From an uncultured Clostridium sp. (GTDB lineage: Bacteria > Bacillota > Clostridia > TANB77 > CAG-508), in assembly GCA_930986425.1 (NCBI GenBank), contig CAKNJR010000010.1:1-64000 (forward strand): a stretch of DNA of 64,000 bases, in the 5' to 3' direction. The notes beneath the pieces were generated by a model. The model saw only the letters and a list, made by a program, of their open reading frames with translations, did not search any database and was not told where the DNA came from. Positions 1-10,460 of this stretch are shown one piece after another. Every line of letters starts with the position of its first letter. Position 1 is the first letter of the stretch. Both the position numbers and the translations under genes were made by a program.

Positions 1-419
1 ATTAAAACTAAATTCCGGTCATTCTTCATATGGAATTTAGTTTTAAAATTAAGGATAATATAAAATGCTAGTGAGTCAATATTGACAAAAAAAGATAGAA
101 AATATAAAATTAAATTACAAAAATTGAAAAAGGAATTAAAAGAAAATGAAAATGGTCGAAAGCCTTGGGGCTGTATATATATATATATATATATCGTAAG
201 ATTTAACAAAACAAACTTATGTAAACATAGAGATAAAGCTATGCTTTTTAGACGCATTTAAAAACGCGTTTAATGTGCATAGCTTATTTTGATGTAAATG
301 ACTGTAATAATATAAAATTTTTGTTAAAAGCAATCAAAAAAGATTGCACAAAATATTCTTATATGATATAACATAAAAGAAGAAAAAGCTGGTTAAAATA
401 TAACACAGGAGGAAATAAT
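1..419. other. 5' intergenic region, no gene seen
   Basis: I see no convincing coding region here. It holds an AT dinucleotide run at about 174-194. It also holds an imperfect hairpin whose outer arms are AAGCTATGC (236-244) and its complement (277-285), with an ACGCGT-type palindrome in the loop region; this may be the terminator or leader of an upstream gene. A strong ribosome site, AGGAGG at about 407-412, serves the gene starting at 420. Confidence 0.5.
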
Positions 420-2307
420 ATGAAAAACAATTTTAAGATAAGTAAAAGAAGTAAAAAACAAAATTTTAAAAATGAAGCTCATGAATTAAACAACAAATTT
501 TTAAGAAAATTAGAAAAGGATATAAAGCGGAATAACATTAATTGCGCTAGTTGTTACGATAATAGTTTTACTAATTTTAGCAGCAGTTGCTCTCAATTTA
601 ACAATAGGACAAAATGGAATAATAACTAGAGCAATGGATTCAACAGAAAGAACTGAAATTGCAGATGAGAGAGAAGCGATAATATTAGCTTATCAAGCAT
701 GTTTAGTTGATACTCTAGGTGGAAATGTAACAGCAAAGCAATTAGAAGATGAATTAAAAAGTCAAGGAAGGGATGTATCTGTAACTCAAGAAGGAGAAAA
801 TTTGATTGTAACATATAATCAAACTAAAAGAACATATCAAGTAAATCAAAATGGAGATGTATCACAAGTGGCAAATGCTGCTATATCAATAAGCATGGAA
901 GTAGCTTATAATAATGTAGCTTTAAATGCTGATGATTTACCAAACGTAAAAGAAGTAACAAGTGAGAATGTTCCAATACCTGAAGGTTTCTACTATGTAG
1001 GTGGAGCAAAAGATACCGGATTAGTTATTTCAGATGTTGAAGGTGACGATTTAGATAATACATTACAAGGTAACCAGTTTGTATGGGTACCTGTAAATCA
1101 AAATCAAGTTCTAAAAATTGAGGTAACAAGTGAAGAAAATATTACAGGGATAACATTATATAATCCAGATGATACAACTCAAACATTAACTGCAAGCGGA
1201 AAAACTTTCAGTCAAGAGATACCAATAAGTCAAAATGGAACTTATGAATTAGAAGTAACAACGGATTCAGAAAGCAAAATAGAAGAGTTGCAAGTAACAA
1301 GTCTATATGCGCAAGACATGGAATCATGGGTAGATGAATATTTAGATTACGTTTTTAAATCAGAAGGAATAACTAAAGAGAATTGGTTAGAACATGTAGA
1401 AAATATGGAATACTCAGAAAGATACAATACTATTTCAGAGTTTTTAAGTGCAAAAGGATATACTTCTTTAGAAACATTTTTGAATGATAAAAATATTGAA
1501 GAAGGTATAATAGATAGTACAGGAGAAGAAGGAAAAGAACAAATTGAAAAATTAAAAAGAAAATTTGGTAAGGAAGCAATTTTATATTTATATTTAAATG
1601 CTAATGAAATTTATATAGCAGATAGAAAAAGTGAATTCGCGGATTTTTTATATGAACTATATGTCATGTCAATGCAATTATCAACAAAGATTCAACTAAA
1701 TGGATTCGTAGATAATAATCAGAACACTGAGAGTGTAGACAAGTATGGAGGATTTTATATTGGTAGATATGAGTCAGGAGGAATAGGGCAATATTTGGGT
1801 TCGGATCATATCTTTTTCCCAGAGGAAGTTGTTGTTAAAAAAGGCTGGGAAGAAATAATAGATGAAGATTTTGAATTATGTGAAGAACTTGCAGAAAATA
1901 TATATAAAGATAATCAGGTTGTGAAAACACAGATTATAAGTGGAGCTGGTTGGGATAGAACCATGAATTGGTTAATAGAAACTGGAAGCAAGACGTCTTA
2001 TGAGGTATATGCAGATAGCAGTACTTGGGGAAATTATAGGAATGCAGTTGGCAATGCAGCGATTGGTGCAGGAGAATATACTTCAACAGGAACTAGTGAA
2101 TATTGGAAAGCTAACAATATATATGATTTAGCTGGAAATTACTCTGAGATGACACAAGAAAAAAGAGAAAATGATGTACTGCGTAGAGGAGGACAAGTTT
2201 TTGGTGGCACTTGTAGTCCTAATGAATATGTACCAGCAGGAATAAGAAATGAAGAGCTTGCTAGGACAGAAGGCGCATTCCGTGTTCAACTATTCATAAA
2301 CGTATAA
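420..2307 (+). CDS. Prepilin-like surface protein with C-terminal formylglycine-enzyme-like (SUMF1/C-type-lectin-like) domain, apparent +1 frameshift at 528
   Basis: Read as one gene with a frame change at about 528. The first frame (420-528) gives a basic 36-residue leader starting MKNNFKISK. The second frame continues with a class III (prepilin peptidase) signal: a glycine, then ITLIALVVTIIVLLILA, a typical pilin-like hydrophobic helix. Without the frame change the helix has no start codon, because the second frame is preceded by a stop at 523-525. Removing one C at 528 restores K-G-ITLIAL exactly. Further on are FVWVPV, GGFYIGRYESGG, AGWDRTMNWL, DLAGNYSEMT, RRGGQVFGG and a terminal GAFRVQL, the hallmark order of the FGE-sulfatase fold, used in such Clostridial proteins as a binding module. 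It is probably a secreted or pilus-associated surface protein; its ligand is unknown. A conservative caller would start the main part at ATG 634. Confidence 0.75.
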
Positions 2308-2331
2308 ACCAAAGAGATAGGGGAAAAGAAA

Positions 2332-3828
2332 TTGAAAAAAAGTAAAAAAGTAATATTAATAATCATAAGTTTAATACTTTTAATAGGTGTTTGTGCAATA
2401 GTGTATTTTGTTATTAACAATAAGCCATTATATGAAATAAAAAATTACTTTGGAGAAACAATAACTAATTACGAAACAAATAAAATGGCATTTGTTATAG
2501 AAAAACAAGCAGATAATGTAGAAATAAAAGTAAACGGACAAGAATATAAAGAAAATCAAGGATTTTACAAAGAAGGAACATATGAAATAGAAACTACACT
2601 AAACGGAAAAACAAAAACTGAAACAATAAAAATAAATCCAATAGACAAGCAAAACGAGTACAATATATTTTTAGTAAAAGAAACATTACCAATATTATTA
2701 TCAAGCTTTGATATGGTAAAATATAAAGATGTTCCTTCGTATATATTTTATGATAGAGATGATACCTTAAATATAGATAATATTAAAGCAATGTTTACAA
2801 ATGTTACTGTATCAGAATATACTGGGAAAGCGGATATTTTAAATAATCAATTTTCTCAAAATATAGTACCAGAAGTAAAAGAATTTATAAAAAATATTTT
2901 GGCGGAAGATGAAAATGCGTATTTTAATGTATATGTAACAGCTGAATATTATTGGATGGGCTTAATAGCGGTTGAAGGACTAGGTCTTTCAGATGATAGA
3001 GTTCATACAACAATGTATTCATGTGGAACTAATGATTATGCTAATTGCCGTATTGAAGAGCAAGGAAATGTATATGAGGACTATACAAAAGAAAAAGAAG
3101 ATTTTAATAATGAAATAGATAAAGTAAAGTCAAATTTATATAATGAAGACGAGGATTTTGTTTATCTTTCGACGGGAAGAGGAGAAAATTTAGAAATATA
3201 TCCAGCATTGCTAAATGTTTTAAGAGAAAACGTAACATATTATTTGCAATATCCAGAATTGTTACAGATTGAAAATGCTCAAATAAAGTCGGAACTAGAT
3301 AATGCAAATATTGAAAAAATAGTATTAAGAGATGAATTTAATAATCTTACAGAAGAGCAAAAACAAGATTTATATAAATGTATAGGTATAAATAAAGCAG
3401 AATTTGATGAAAAATATTTTAATGAAACTGGCAAAGACTATTTAATAATAACTGGAACGAAGCCATTTTATGCTGGATTTACGCAAGAAGAGTTTGAAAA
3501 CATAATTGAACAAATAGTAAATAAATATGGAGAAGAATATAAAATTCTATATAAACCTCATCCTATGGCATTGCCAGATGAAAATGCAGAGGAATATTTA
3601 AATAGCATGAATATTGAAGTCTTACCGGGAAGAATGCCTCTTGAAGCGATTACATTCGTATATGACAATTTAAAATTGGGTGGATTTGCTAGTTCATTGT
3701 ATATGAATATTGATAGTGGTAATACGCTATTCTTTATAAGTAGAAGCAAAGAAGATTTAGTAACACCATTAGATACTTTATATGATGAGTTGTTCTCGGA
3801 TGCAGAATTTATACAACCAAATATTTAA
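2332..3828 (+). CDS. Membrane-anchored protein with glycosyltransferase 52/polysialyltransferase-like C-terminal region
   Basis: 498 residues from a TTG start, preceded by an AGGGG-type ribosome site 24 bases after the prepilin-like gene; the two are probably co-transcribed. Residues about 6-28 are a single membrane segment, followed by an Ig-like stretch (about 35-105). The rest resembles the GT52/bacterial polysialyltransferase group: the KPHP motif is at about 408-411, followed by LPGRMPLEAI and a glycine/serine-rich GGFASS stretch near the C-terminus. In that group KPHP contributes to nucleotide-sugar binding. An outward-facing transferase would lack a nucleotide-sugar donor, so the topology or the function may differ from the family norm. 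The function is inferred from motifs only. Confidence 0.5.
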   Translation: MKKSKKVILIIISLILLIGVCAIVYFVINNKPLYEIKNYFGETITNYETNKMAFVIEKQADNVEIKVNGQEYKENQGFYKEGTYEIETTLNGKTKTETIKINPIDKQNEYNIFLVKETLPILLSSFDMVKYKDVPSYIFYDRDDTLNIDNIKAMFTNVTVSEYTGKADILNNQFSQNIVPEVKEFIKNILAEDENAYFNVYVTAEYYWMGLIAVEGLGLSDDRVHTTMYSCGTNDYANCRIEEQGNVYEDYTKEKEDFNNEIDKVKSNLYNEDEDFVYLSTGRGENLEIYPALLNVLRENVTYYLQYPELLQIENAQIKSELDNANIEKIVLRDEFNNLTEEQKQDLYKCIGINKAEFDEKYFNETGKDYLIITGTKPFYAGFTQEEFENIIEQIVNKYGEEYKILYKPHPMALPDENAEEYLNSMNIEVLPGRMPLEAITFVYDNLKLGGFASSLYMNIDSGNTLFFISRSKEDLVTPLDTLYDELFSDAEFIQPNI

Positions 3829-3838
3829 TTTATTGCAT

Positions 3839-3876
3839 AGAGTTAAGAGTAAAAAATACTTTTAGCTCTTTATTAA
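3839..3876 (+). terminator. Rho-independent terminator after the glycosyltransferase-like gene
   Basis: Arms 3839-3850 and 3858-3869 form a 12-pair stem if G-U pairs are allowed, with an A-rich loop and a T-rich tail. It closes the operon beginning at 420. Confidence 0.75.
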
Positions 3877-3937
3877 TTTAAAAATAGAATAAAAATTAAA
3901 ATAAGGTAAATTATATTAATAGAGAAGGAAATTATTT

Positions 3938-5146
3938 ATGAAAAAACTCTATGGAAAAGAACTACTTGAAAAGGAATTAAAGGGAAGCTATTTGTTTTTT
4001 ATTAAAGAAAACGACTTTGATGGAAAAGGATATGGTCTTATTCATGATGAATCAGTCCATAATCAAAATGTTGTTAGCATAGCATCTGTTGGATATGGTT
4101 TTTGTGCATTAGTCGTTGGAGTAATTCATGGATATTTGAAATTTGATGAAGCAAAAAGAATTGCCAACAAAACTTTAGATACAATTTTAAATGAATTAAA
4201 TCAAGTAAATGGATTTTATTATCATTTTATGAAAACTTCATCACAAAAATCCTATGAAGACTATGAAATCTCAATAATAGATACAGCTCTTCTGTTATGC
4301 GGAGCAATTTTAGCAGGAGAATTTTTTAAGGGGGAAATAAAAGAAAAAGCTACAATAATATATGAAAAAGCTAATTGGAGATGGTTTTTAGATGATAAAA
4401 GTAAACAATTTTATATTAGTTATTTGAAAAATGAAGGTTTTAGTGGAAGATGGAGTGCTTATGCAGAACAGCTAATGATTTATATTTTAGCAATTGCCTC
4501 ACCGACATTTAATGTAGATATAGATGTATATGATTACTTTGATAAGCCCAAAGCAGATTATGGCAATATAAAAAATATTGTATACAGCCACTGCGGTTCT
4601 TTGTTTACTTATCAATATTCTCATGCATTTTTCGATTTTAGAAATAAAAAAGATAAAAATGGAATTAATTGGTTTGAAAATTCTGTTAAAGCGACTTTGG
4701 CAAATAGGCAATATTGCATTAATAATATGAACAAATACAAGACTTTTGGCGAAAATGCTTGGGGACTTACTGCTAGATTAACTCCGACTGAATATAATTC
4801 AAGTATAGGTGCAGAGCCTTGCAATGCAAATTTAGATGTGGAAAATGATGGTACTGTTGCTACTTCTGGAGCTATTGGTTCAATTGTATTTACTCCTGAA
4901 TATTCGATAAAAGCTATGGAGAATTATTATAACAATTTTCCTGAACTTTGGTCAGATTATGGTTTTAATAATAGTTTTAACTTTGAAGGAGAAAAAACTT
5001 GGTTTGCGAATGAGAACTTGGGGATAGATAAGGGCATTGGTTTATGTATGATAGAAAATTATTTGAATGGCTCTATTTGGAAGTACTTTATGAAAAATGA
5101 GTTTGTGCAAAAAGGTATGGGAGAGATTTTTGTAGGAGAAATTTAG
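3938..5146 (+). CDS. GH144-like/glucoamylase-family (PF10091-type) protein
   Basis: 402 residues with no signal peptide or membrane helix. It has the aromatic-rich alpha/alpha-barrel character and the GFSGRWSAYAEQ-type stretch (about residues 168-180) of the family that includes endo-beta-1,2-glucanases (GH144) and the C-terminal domain of cyclic glucan synthases. An acidic YEISIIDTALLL helix and the TYQYSHAFFDFR, ENAWGLTA and GAIGS stretches follow in the expected order. It probably acts in the cytoplasm on an imported or endogenous beta-glucan. It is monocistronic, with a ribosome site AGAAGGAAA before ATG 3938. The family is fairly secure; the substrate is inferred. Confidence 0.7.
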   Translation: MKKLYGKELLEKELKGSYLFFIKENDFDGKGYGLIHDESVHNQNVVSIASVGYGFCALVVGVIHGYLKFDEAKRIANKTLDTILNELNQVNGFYYHFMKTSSQKSYEDYEISIIDTALLLCGAILAGEFFKGEIKEKATIIYEKANWRWFLDDKSKQFYISYLKNEGFSGRWSAYAEQLMIYILAIASPTFNVDIDVYDYFDKPKADYGNIKNIVYSHCGSLFTYQYSHAFFDFRNKKDKNGINWFENSVKATLANRQYCINNMNKYKTFGENAWGLTARLTPTEYNSSIGAEPCNANLDVENDGTVATSGAIGSIVFTPEYSIKAMENYYNNFPELWSDYGFNNSFNFEGEKTWFANENLGIDKGIGLCMIENYLNGSIWKYFMKNEFVQKGMGEIFVGEI

Positions 5147-5170
5147 AATATAAAAATCTAACATTTTCCA

Positions 5171-5199
5171 TTGTATAAAACTAGTTTTTGTGGTATTAT
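5171..5199 (+). promoter_or_regulatory. Sigma-A type promoter of uvrA
   Basis: TTGTAT (5171-5176), a 17-base spacer and TATTAT (5194-5199). Transcription would start at about 5206, which is the first base of the 12-bp repeat array. I do not see a clear LexA box overlapping it. Confidence 0.6.
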
Positions 5200-5205
5200 G
5201 TACGT

Positions 5206-5265
5206 GGCACTTTAAATGGCACTTTAAGTGACACTTTAAATGATACATTAAAAGATACTTTAAAA
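5206..5265 (+). repeat. Five tandem 12-bp repeats in the uvrA leader
   Basis: Five imperfect copies with consensus GRYACTTTAAAT start at 5206, 5218, 5230, 5242 and 5254, with exact 12-base spacing. They run from the predicted transcription start to about 34 bases before the uvrA ATG. The last two copies have drifted. A function is not known. Confidence 0.8.
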
Positions 5266-5298
5266 TATAAAATGCAAAACTGAAAGGAATAATGCAAA

Positions 5299-8124
5299 AT
5301 GAACGATAACATAGTAATAAAGGGAGCAAAAGAACACAATTTAAAAAACATAAGCTTAGAAATACCAAAAAATAAATTAGTAGTTATTACAGGTTTATCA
5401 GGTTCAGGAAAATCATCATTAGCATTTGATACACTTTATGCAGAAGGTCAAAGAAGATATGTTGAAAGTTTATCTTCTTATGCTAGACAATTCTTAGGAA
5501 TAATGGATAAACCAAATGTTGAATCAATAGATGGATTATCTCCTGCAATATCAATAGACCAAAAAACCACATCTAAAAACCCACGTTCAACAGTTGGTAC
5601 TGTCACTGAAATATATGACTATATTCGTTTACTTTATGCTAGAATAGGTGTGCCATATTGTCCTAAATGTGGTAAAAAAATAGAAAAGCAAACTGTTGAC
5701 CAAATTGTAGATAGTGTTTTGGAACTTGATGAAGGTACTAGAATTCAAATTCTAGCACCAGTTATCAGAGGCAGAAAAGGTGAATATAAAAAGCTTCTTG
5801 AGGATTTTGCAAAAGAAGGATTTGTGCGTGCTAGAGTTGATGGAAACACAGTGGAGCTTACAGATGATATTGAAATAGATAGAAAGAAAAAGCATAATAT
5901 AGATATAATTATTGATAGATTAGTAATTAAATCAGACATTAGGGCAAGACTTACTGAATCAGTTGAAACTGCTATGAAATATGCGAATAACTTGGTTACA
6001 GTAGATATACCGGGCAAAAAAGAGCTATTATTTAGCGGTAATTATGCCTGCCCTGATTGTGGTATAAGTTTTGAAGAACTATCTCCAAGAATGTTTTCAT
6101 TCAATAACCCTGTTGGAGCTTGTCCAACTTGTACAGGTATTGGTTATTTAATGAAAATGGACGAAGATTTAATTATACCTGATAAAAATCTTACTTTATA
6201 CAATGGTGTAAAAGCTTTTGGCGCAAGCACTATGAAAAAAGGAGATACAATTGCTAAAATGTATTTTGAAGCAATTGGAAGACATTATGGAGTAGATATT
6301 TCAAAGCCAATCAAAGACTTACCAAGAGATTTCTTAGATAAAATTCTTTACGGTACAGGTGATGAAGAAATAGAGTTTGAATATGAAACAGCTTTCGGTG
6401 TTAGAAGAAACAAAGTACCATTTGAGGGTGTAATTCCAACACTTGAGAGACGTCATAGAGAAACAAAGTCTCAAGGCATGATGCAATTCTATGAAATGTA
6501 TATGAGCAATATGGAGTGCCCTGATTGTCATGGTGCAAGACTTAAAAAAGAAAGTTTATCTGTAAGAGTGGGAAGCAAGAATATTAATGAACTTACAGAT
6601 ATGTCAATTTTCCACATTAAAGAATATTTAAATAGTTTAACTTTAAGTGAGAAAGACAGCATGATTGCTGACCAAATCTTAAAAGAATTAGATAAACGTT
6701 TACAATTCTTAATTGATGTTGGACTTGACTATTTAACATTATCTAGAAGTGCAGCGACTTTATCTGGTGGTGAAGCTCAAAGAATTAGGCTTGCTACTCA
6801 AATAGGTTCAGGATTAACAGGAGTTATGTATATACTTGATGAGCCAAGTATAGGTTTACATCAAAGGGATAATGATAAATTAATTGCTACACTAAAAAAA
6901 CTTAGAGATTTAGGAAACTCAGTTATAGTTGTTGAGCATGATACTGATACAATGTATGCCGCAGACCAAGTAATAGACATTGGCCCTTATGCAGGTGTAC
7001 ACGGCGGAAATGTTATGGCTCAAGGCACAGCTGAAGAAATTGCTAAAGTCCCTGATTCAATAACAGGTCAATATTTATCTGGAAGAAAACAAATTCCAGT
7101 ACCTAAAAAGAGAAGAAAATCTAATGGTAAATCTATTGAGGTTGTGGGAGCAAAAGAGCATAACTTAAAAAATATAAGCGTTAAATTTCCACTTGGAGAA
7201 TTCATTTGCGTAACGGGTGTTTCAGGTTCTGGAAAGAGTACTTTAATAAATGAAGTTTTGTATAAAAATATTAATAGGGCTTTAAATAAATCAAATGAAA
7301 AAGTGGGAAGCTGTAAAGAGGTAAAAGGACTTCATAATATTGATAAAATAATCAATATTGACCAATCTCCAATAGGTAGAACTCCTCGTTCAAATCCAGC
7401 AACATACACAGGTGTATTTGATTTTATTAGAGAAATATTTGCAACTACAAATGAGGCGAAAATGCGTGGATATGATAAAGGCAGATTTAGTTTTAATGTT
7501 CCCGGAGGTAGATGTGAAGCTTGTTCAGGTGATGGAATAATTAAAATAGAAATGAATTTCTTGTCTGATGTATATGTTCCTTGTGAAGTATGTAAAGGAA
7601 AAAGATATAACAAGGAAACTCTTGAAGTTAAATATAAAGGAAAAAGTATATCTGATGTACTTGATATGACTGTTGAAGAGGCTTTACAATTTTTTGAAAA
7701 TATACCTAGAATTAAACAAAAAATACAAACATTATATGATGTAGGTTTAGGATATATTAAATTAGGTCAACCATCTACAACTTTATCTGGTGGTGAGGCT
7801 CAACGTATTAAACTTGCAACAGAGCTTTCAAAAAGAGCAACAGGTAAAACTTTATATATCTTAGATGAACCTACAACAGGTCTTCATATTGATGATGTAC
7901 ACAGATTAGTAGATATTTTACAAAGATTAGTTGATACAGGAAATACTGTAATAGTAATTGAGCATAATTTAGATTTAATAAAAACAGCAGATTATATAAT
8001 TGACTTAGGTCCAGAAGGTGGAGACAAAGGTGGAGAAATTATTGCTGTTGGAACACCGGAAAAGATTTGCCAAAATGAGAGAAGTTTTACGGGGCAGTTT
8101 TTAAAACCTTATTTGGAAAAATAA
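5299..8124 (+). CDS. uvrA: Excinuclease ABC subunit A
   Basis: 941 residues, the usual full length. UvrA is the damage-sensing ATPase of nucleotide excision repair and loads UvrB. Two ABC modules are present: Walker [10 protein letters not shown] near the N-terminus and GVSGSGKST at about residue 641. Each has an LSGGEAQRI signature and a Walker B ending YILDEP. Zinc-binding cysteine pairs are seen as [15 protein letters not shown]...CPTC and CEACSGDG...[11 protein letters not shown] 5299 is preceded by AAAGGAA. The gene is followed after 38 bases by a kinase gene, and uvrB is not in this window. A strong promoter and a repeat leader lie upstream. Confidence 0.97.
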   Translation: MNDNIVIKGAKEHNLKNISLEIPKNKLVVITGLSGSGKSSLAFDTLYAEGQRRYVESLSSYARQFLGIMDKPNVESIDGLSPAISIDQKTTSKNPRSTVGTVTEIYDYIRLLYARIGVPYCPKCGKKIEKQTVDQIVDSVLELDEGTRIQILAPVIRGRKGEYKKLLEDFAKEGFVRARVDGNTVELTDDIEIDRKKKHNIDIIIDRLVIKSDIRARLTESVETAMKYANNLVTVDIPGKKELLFSGNYACPDCGISFEELSPRMFSFNNPVGACPTCTGIGYLMKMDEDLIIPDKNLTLYNGVKAFGASTMKKGDTIAKMYFEAIGRHYGVDISKPIKDLPRDFLDKILYGTGDEEIEFEYETAFGVRRNKVPFEGVIPTLERRHRETKSQGMMQFYEMYMSNMECPDCHGARLKKESLSVRVGSKNINELTDMSIFHIKEYLNSLTLSEKDSMIADQILKELDKRLQFLIDVGLDYLTLSRSAATLSGGEAQRIRLATQIGSGLTGVMYILDEPSIGLHQRDNDKLIATLKKLRDLGNSVIVVEHDTDTMYAADQVIDIGPYAGVHGGNVMAQGTAEEIAKVPDSITGQYLSGRKQIPVPKKRRKSNGKSIEVVGAKEHNLKNISVKFPLGEFICVTGVSGSGKSTLINEVLYKNINRALNKSNEKVGSCKEVKGLHNIDKIINIDQSPIGRTPRSNPATYTGVFDFIREIFATTNEAKMRGYDKGRFSFNVPGGRCEACSGDGIIKIEMNFLSDVYVPCEVCKGKRYNKETLEVKYKGKSISDVLDMTVEEALQFFENIPRIKQKIQTLYDVGLGYIKLGQPSTTLSGGEAQRIKLATELSKRATGKTLYILDEPTTGLHIDDVHRLVDILQRLVDTGNTVIVIEHNLDLIKTADYIIDLGPEGGDKGGEIIAVGTPEKICQNERSFTGQFLKPYLEK

Positions 8125-8162
8125 TTACAATTTTACAAAAAACAGAAAGGAATTTGTGAAAA

Positions 8163-8855
8163 ATGAGTAATATAGTTATTGGAATTGAAGGAATGGTTGG
8201 AGCTGGTAAAACATCCATTTGCGACGAATTATTGAATCTAATACCTAATAGCATTTTTGTGGATGGAAGCAAAATTTATAGAGCTTTAATTGAGGCATTA
8301 CATATGGCAAAGGATAACATAAATAGCTTAGAACAAATGGCAATGCTTACACCATTTGATTTATTAAAAAAATTGCAAGTAGAATTTAAAATAGAGGATA
8401 AAAAAACTGTTATATATATTGCAGGAAAAAAAGTTAATGAAGAAGCTATGAAAAGTATGCAAAATTCAATTGGTGTTTCTAAAATGGCGAATCAGGCAGA
8501 TAACAGTAAACTATTTGCATTTGCACATCAAATAATACAAGAATATAGCAAAAAGTTTAATATTATAGTTTCAGCAAGGGATTTAGTAAAAATTTATCCA
8601 GAAATGGATTTGCATATTTTTATTACCGCTTCTCTTGAAGAAAGAGTACAAAGAAGATATAATCAATTAAAAGGTGAATATACAATTGATGAAGTAAGAA
8701 ATTCAATTATACAAAGAGATATATTACATGAAAAATCCGGCTTTAACGAAACATTTGATAAAACTGTTAAAGTTGATGTGACAGGAGATTCAAGTGCAAA
8801 AGAATCAGCTAAAAAGATTTTTGATAAATATATTAGCAAATTGTTAAATGATTAA
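8163..8855 (+). CDS. cmk: Cytidylate kinase family protein
   Basis: 230 residues, close to the roughly 225 usual for (d)CMP kinase. The N-terminal P-loop reads GMVGAGKT (residues 10-17). The region SARDLVKIYPEMDLHIF followed by TASLEERVQRRYNQL corresponds to the family's GRDIGT...P.A..KIFLTAS...RA.RR segment, including the arginine-rich lid. The GRDIGT core is degenerate (SARDLV), so the substrate could be another nucleoside monophosphate. It follows uvrA by 38 bases and is probably co-transcribed with it. Confidence 0.75.
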   Translation: MSNIVIGIEGMVGAGKTSICDELLNLIPNSIFVDGSKIYRALIEALHMAKDNINSLEQMAMLTPFDLLKKLQVEFKIEDKKTVIYIAGKKVNEEAMKSMQNSIGVSKMANQADNSKLFAFAHQIIQEYSKKFNIIVSARDLVKIYPEMDLHIFITASLEERVQRRYNQLKGEYTIDEVRNSIIQRDILHEKSGFNETFDKTVKVDVTGDSSAKESAKKIFDKYISKLLND

Positions 8856-8946
8856 TAATAGAATATTGCAAAATAAATCGTAAAAATTTTAGTAACAAGA
8901 CAAGCCAAAATAGATATAATAATACTAGAAGGGAAGCAATATAAAA

Positions 8947-10356
8947 ATGAGTACATATGTAAATGAAAAGTTAAAAAAATTCAATAATGATATTAAAGAT
9001 AAAAGAATTGCAATAATTGGAATGGGGGTAAGTAATAAACCACTTATAGATTATTTTTATAATCATGGAGCAAAGGTTACAGCTTTTGATAACCGAGATA
9101 AAGAAAAAATAGATAGTGATATAATTGCTAAACTTGACAATTATAATATGAACTATTATTTCGGCGAAAACTCATTAGAACATTTAATAGGTTTTGATTA
9201 TATTTTTAGAGCTCCAAGTTGTAGACCTGATACTCCAGAAATAGTAAAAGAAGTAGAAAGAGGAGCAATACTTACATCTGAAATTGAAAAAGTGCTTGAA
9301 CTTGCACCATGCAAAGTTGTTGGAGTTACTGGAAGTGATGGAAAAACAACTACAACTACTTTGATTTACAAAATATTAGAAGCAAATGGATATCATTGCT
9401 TTTTAGGAGGTAATATAGGAACTCCACTATTTACTGAAATAGAAAATATGAAACCAGAAGATATAGTTGTTCTAGAATTAAGTAGTTTCCAACTTATGAA
9501 TATGAAAATAAGCCCTCAAATTGCAGTTGTTACAAATATTGCTCCAAACCATCTAAATGTACATAAAGATTATCAAGAATATATAGATAGTAAGAAGAAT
9601 ATTTTCTTACATCAAAATGAGCAAGGGTTATTAGTTATAAATAAGGATAATGAAATAACAAAAGAATTTTATAAAGAAGCAAAAGGTAAAGTAAGATTTT
9701 TTAGTAGTAGAGAAATTTTAGATGATGGAGTTATTTTTGATAGAAATGACAACATCATAAAAGTTTGTGAAGATGGTGTTAGAAAACATTTTGTAAAAAA
9801 AGAAAATATGAAATTAAGAGGAGTGCATAATTGTGAAAATGCAGCTGCTGCAATTGCAGCAACTCTTGAACTATGTAAAGAAGATACTACTCGCAAAACA
9901 ATTGAAAATTTTCCGGGTGTTGAGCATAGAATAGAATATATAAGAACAATTAATGGAGTAGAATGGTACAATGATTCAATAGGAACTAGTCCAAGTAGAA
10001 CAATTGCAGGATTAAATTCATTTGATGAGAAAATAGTTCTTATTGCAGGTGGATATGATAAACATTTAGATTATGAACCAATTGCAAAACCTATAATTCA
10101 AAATGTAAGTAAACTAATATTAGTTGGTCAGACATCTGAAAAAATCCAAAATGCAGTATTGGAAGAAGAGAAAAAAGAAGGCAAGAGTATTCCAATTTAT
10201 AGATGTAATACATTAGAGGAAACAATTCAAAAAGCTAAAGAAGTAGCAATAGAGGGAGAAGTAGTATTATTTTCACCAGCAAGTGCAAGTTTCGATATGT
10301 TTAAAAACTTTGAAGAAAGAGGAAATAAATTTAAAGAATTAGTAAATGAAATTTAA
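8947..10356 (+). CDS. murD: UDP-N-acetylmuramoylalanine--D-glutamate ligase
   Basis: 469 residues, a typical length. MurD adds D-glutamate to UDP-MurNAc-L-Ala in the cytoplasmic phase of peptidoglycan synthesis. A Rossmann-like N-terminal domain (IGMGVSNKPL) is followed by the Mur ligase ATP loop GSDGKTTTTT (about residue 128), the ELSSFQL and NIAPNHLNVH motifs, PGVEHRIE, and DSIGTSPSRT in the C-terminal domain. The ribosome site AGAAGGG precedes ATG 8947. It sits away from a mur/fts cluster. Confidence 0.95.
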   Translation: MSTYVNEKLKKFNNDIKDKRIAIIGMGVSNKPLIDYFYNHGAKVTAFDNRDKEKIDSDIIAKLDNYNMNYYFGENSLEHLIGFDYIFRAPSCRPDTPEIVKEVERGAILTSEIEKVLELAPCKVVGVTGSDGKTTTTTLIYKILEANGYHCFLGGNIGTPLFTEIENMKPEDIVVLELSSFQLMNMKISPQIAVVTNIAPNHLNVHKDYQEYIDSKKNIFLHQNEQGLLVINKDNEITKEFYKEAKGKVRFFSSREILDDGVIFDRNDNIIKVCEDGVRKHFVKKENMKLRGVHNCENAAAAIAATLELCKEDTTRKTIENFPGVEHRIEYIRTINGVEWYNDSIGTSPSRTIAGLNSFDEKIVLIAGGYDKHLDYEPIAKPIIQNVSKLILVGQTSEKIQNAVLEEEKKEGKSIPIYRCNTLEETIQKAKEVAIEGEVVLFSPASASFDMFKNFEERGNKFKELVNEI

Positions 10357-10428
10357 TTTTATTATGATTAAAGATTACATTTATTAATAATATTATAAGT
10401 TAAAAACAATTATTCACATGAGGAAAAT

Positions 10429-10453
10429 CTCCTACATAATATAGTGTAGGAGG
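10429..10453 (+). promoter_or_regulatory. Hairpin that buries the ribosome-binding site of the next gene
   Basis: CTCCTACA (10429-10436) pairs perfectly with TGTAGGAG (10445-10452) over an 8-base loop. The second arm contains the AGGAGG ribosome site (10448-10453), seven bases before ATG 10461. It may act as a translational switch. Because TTATTTT follows, it could also be a weak terminator. Confidence 0.6.
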
Positions 10454-10460
10454 TTATTTT

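Noticed and set aside
174-194. AT dinucleotide run as a phase-variation tract
   Set aside because: It lies outside any coding frame and too far from the start at 420 to judge; probably a simple repeat.
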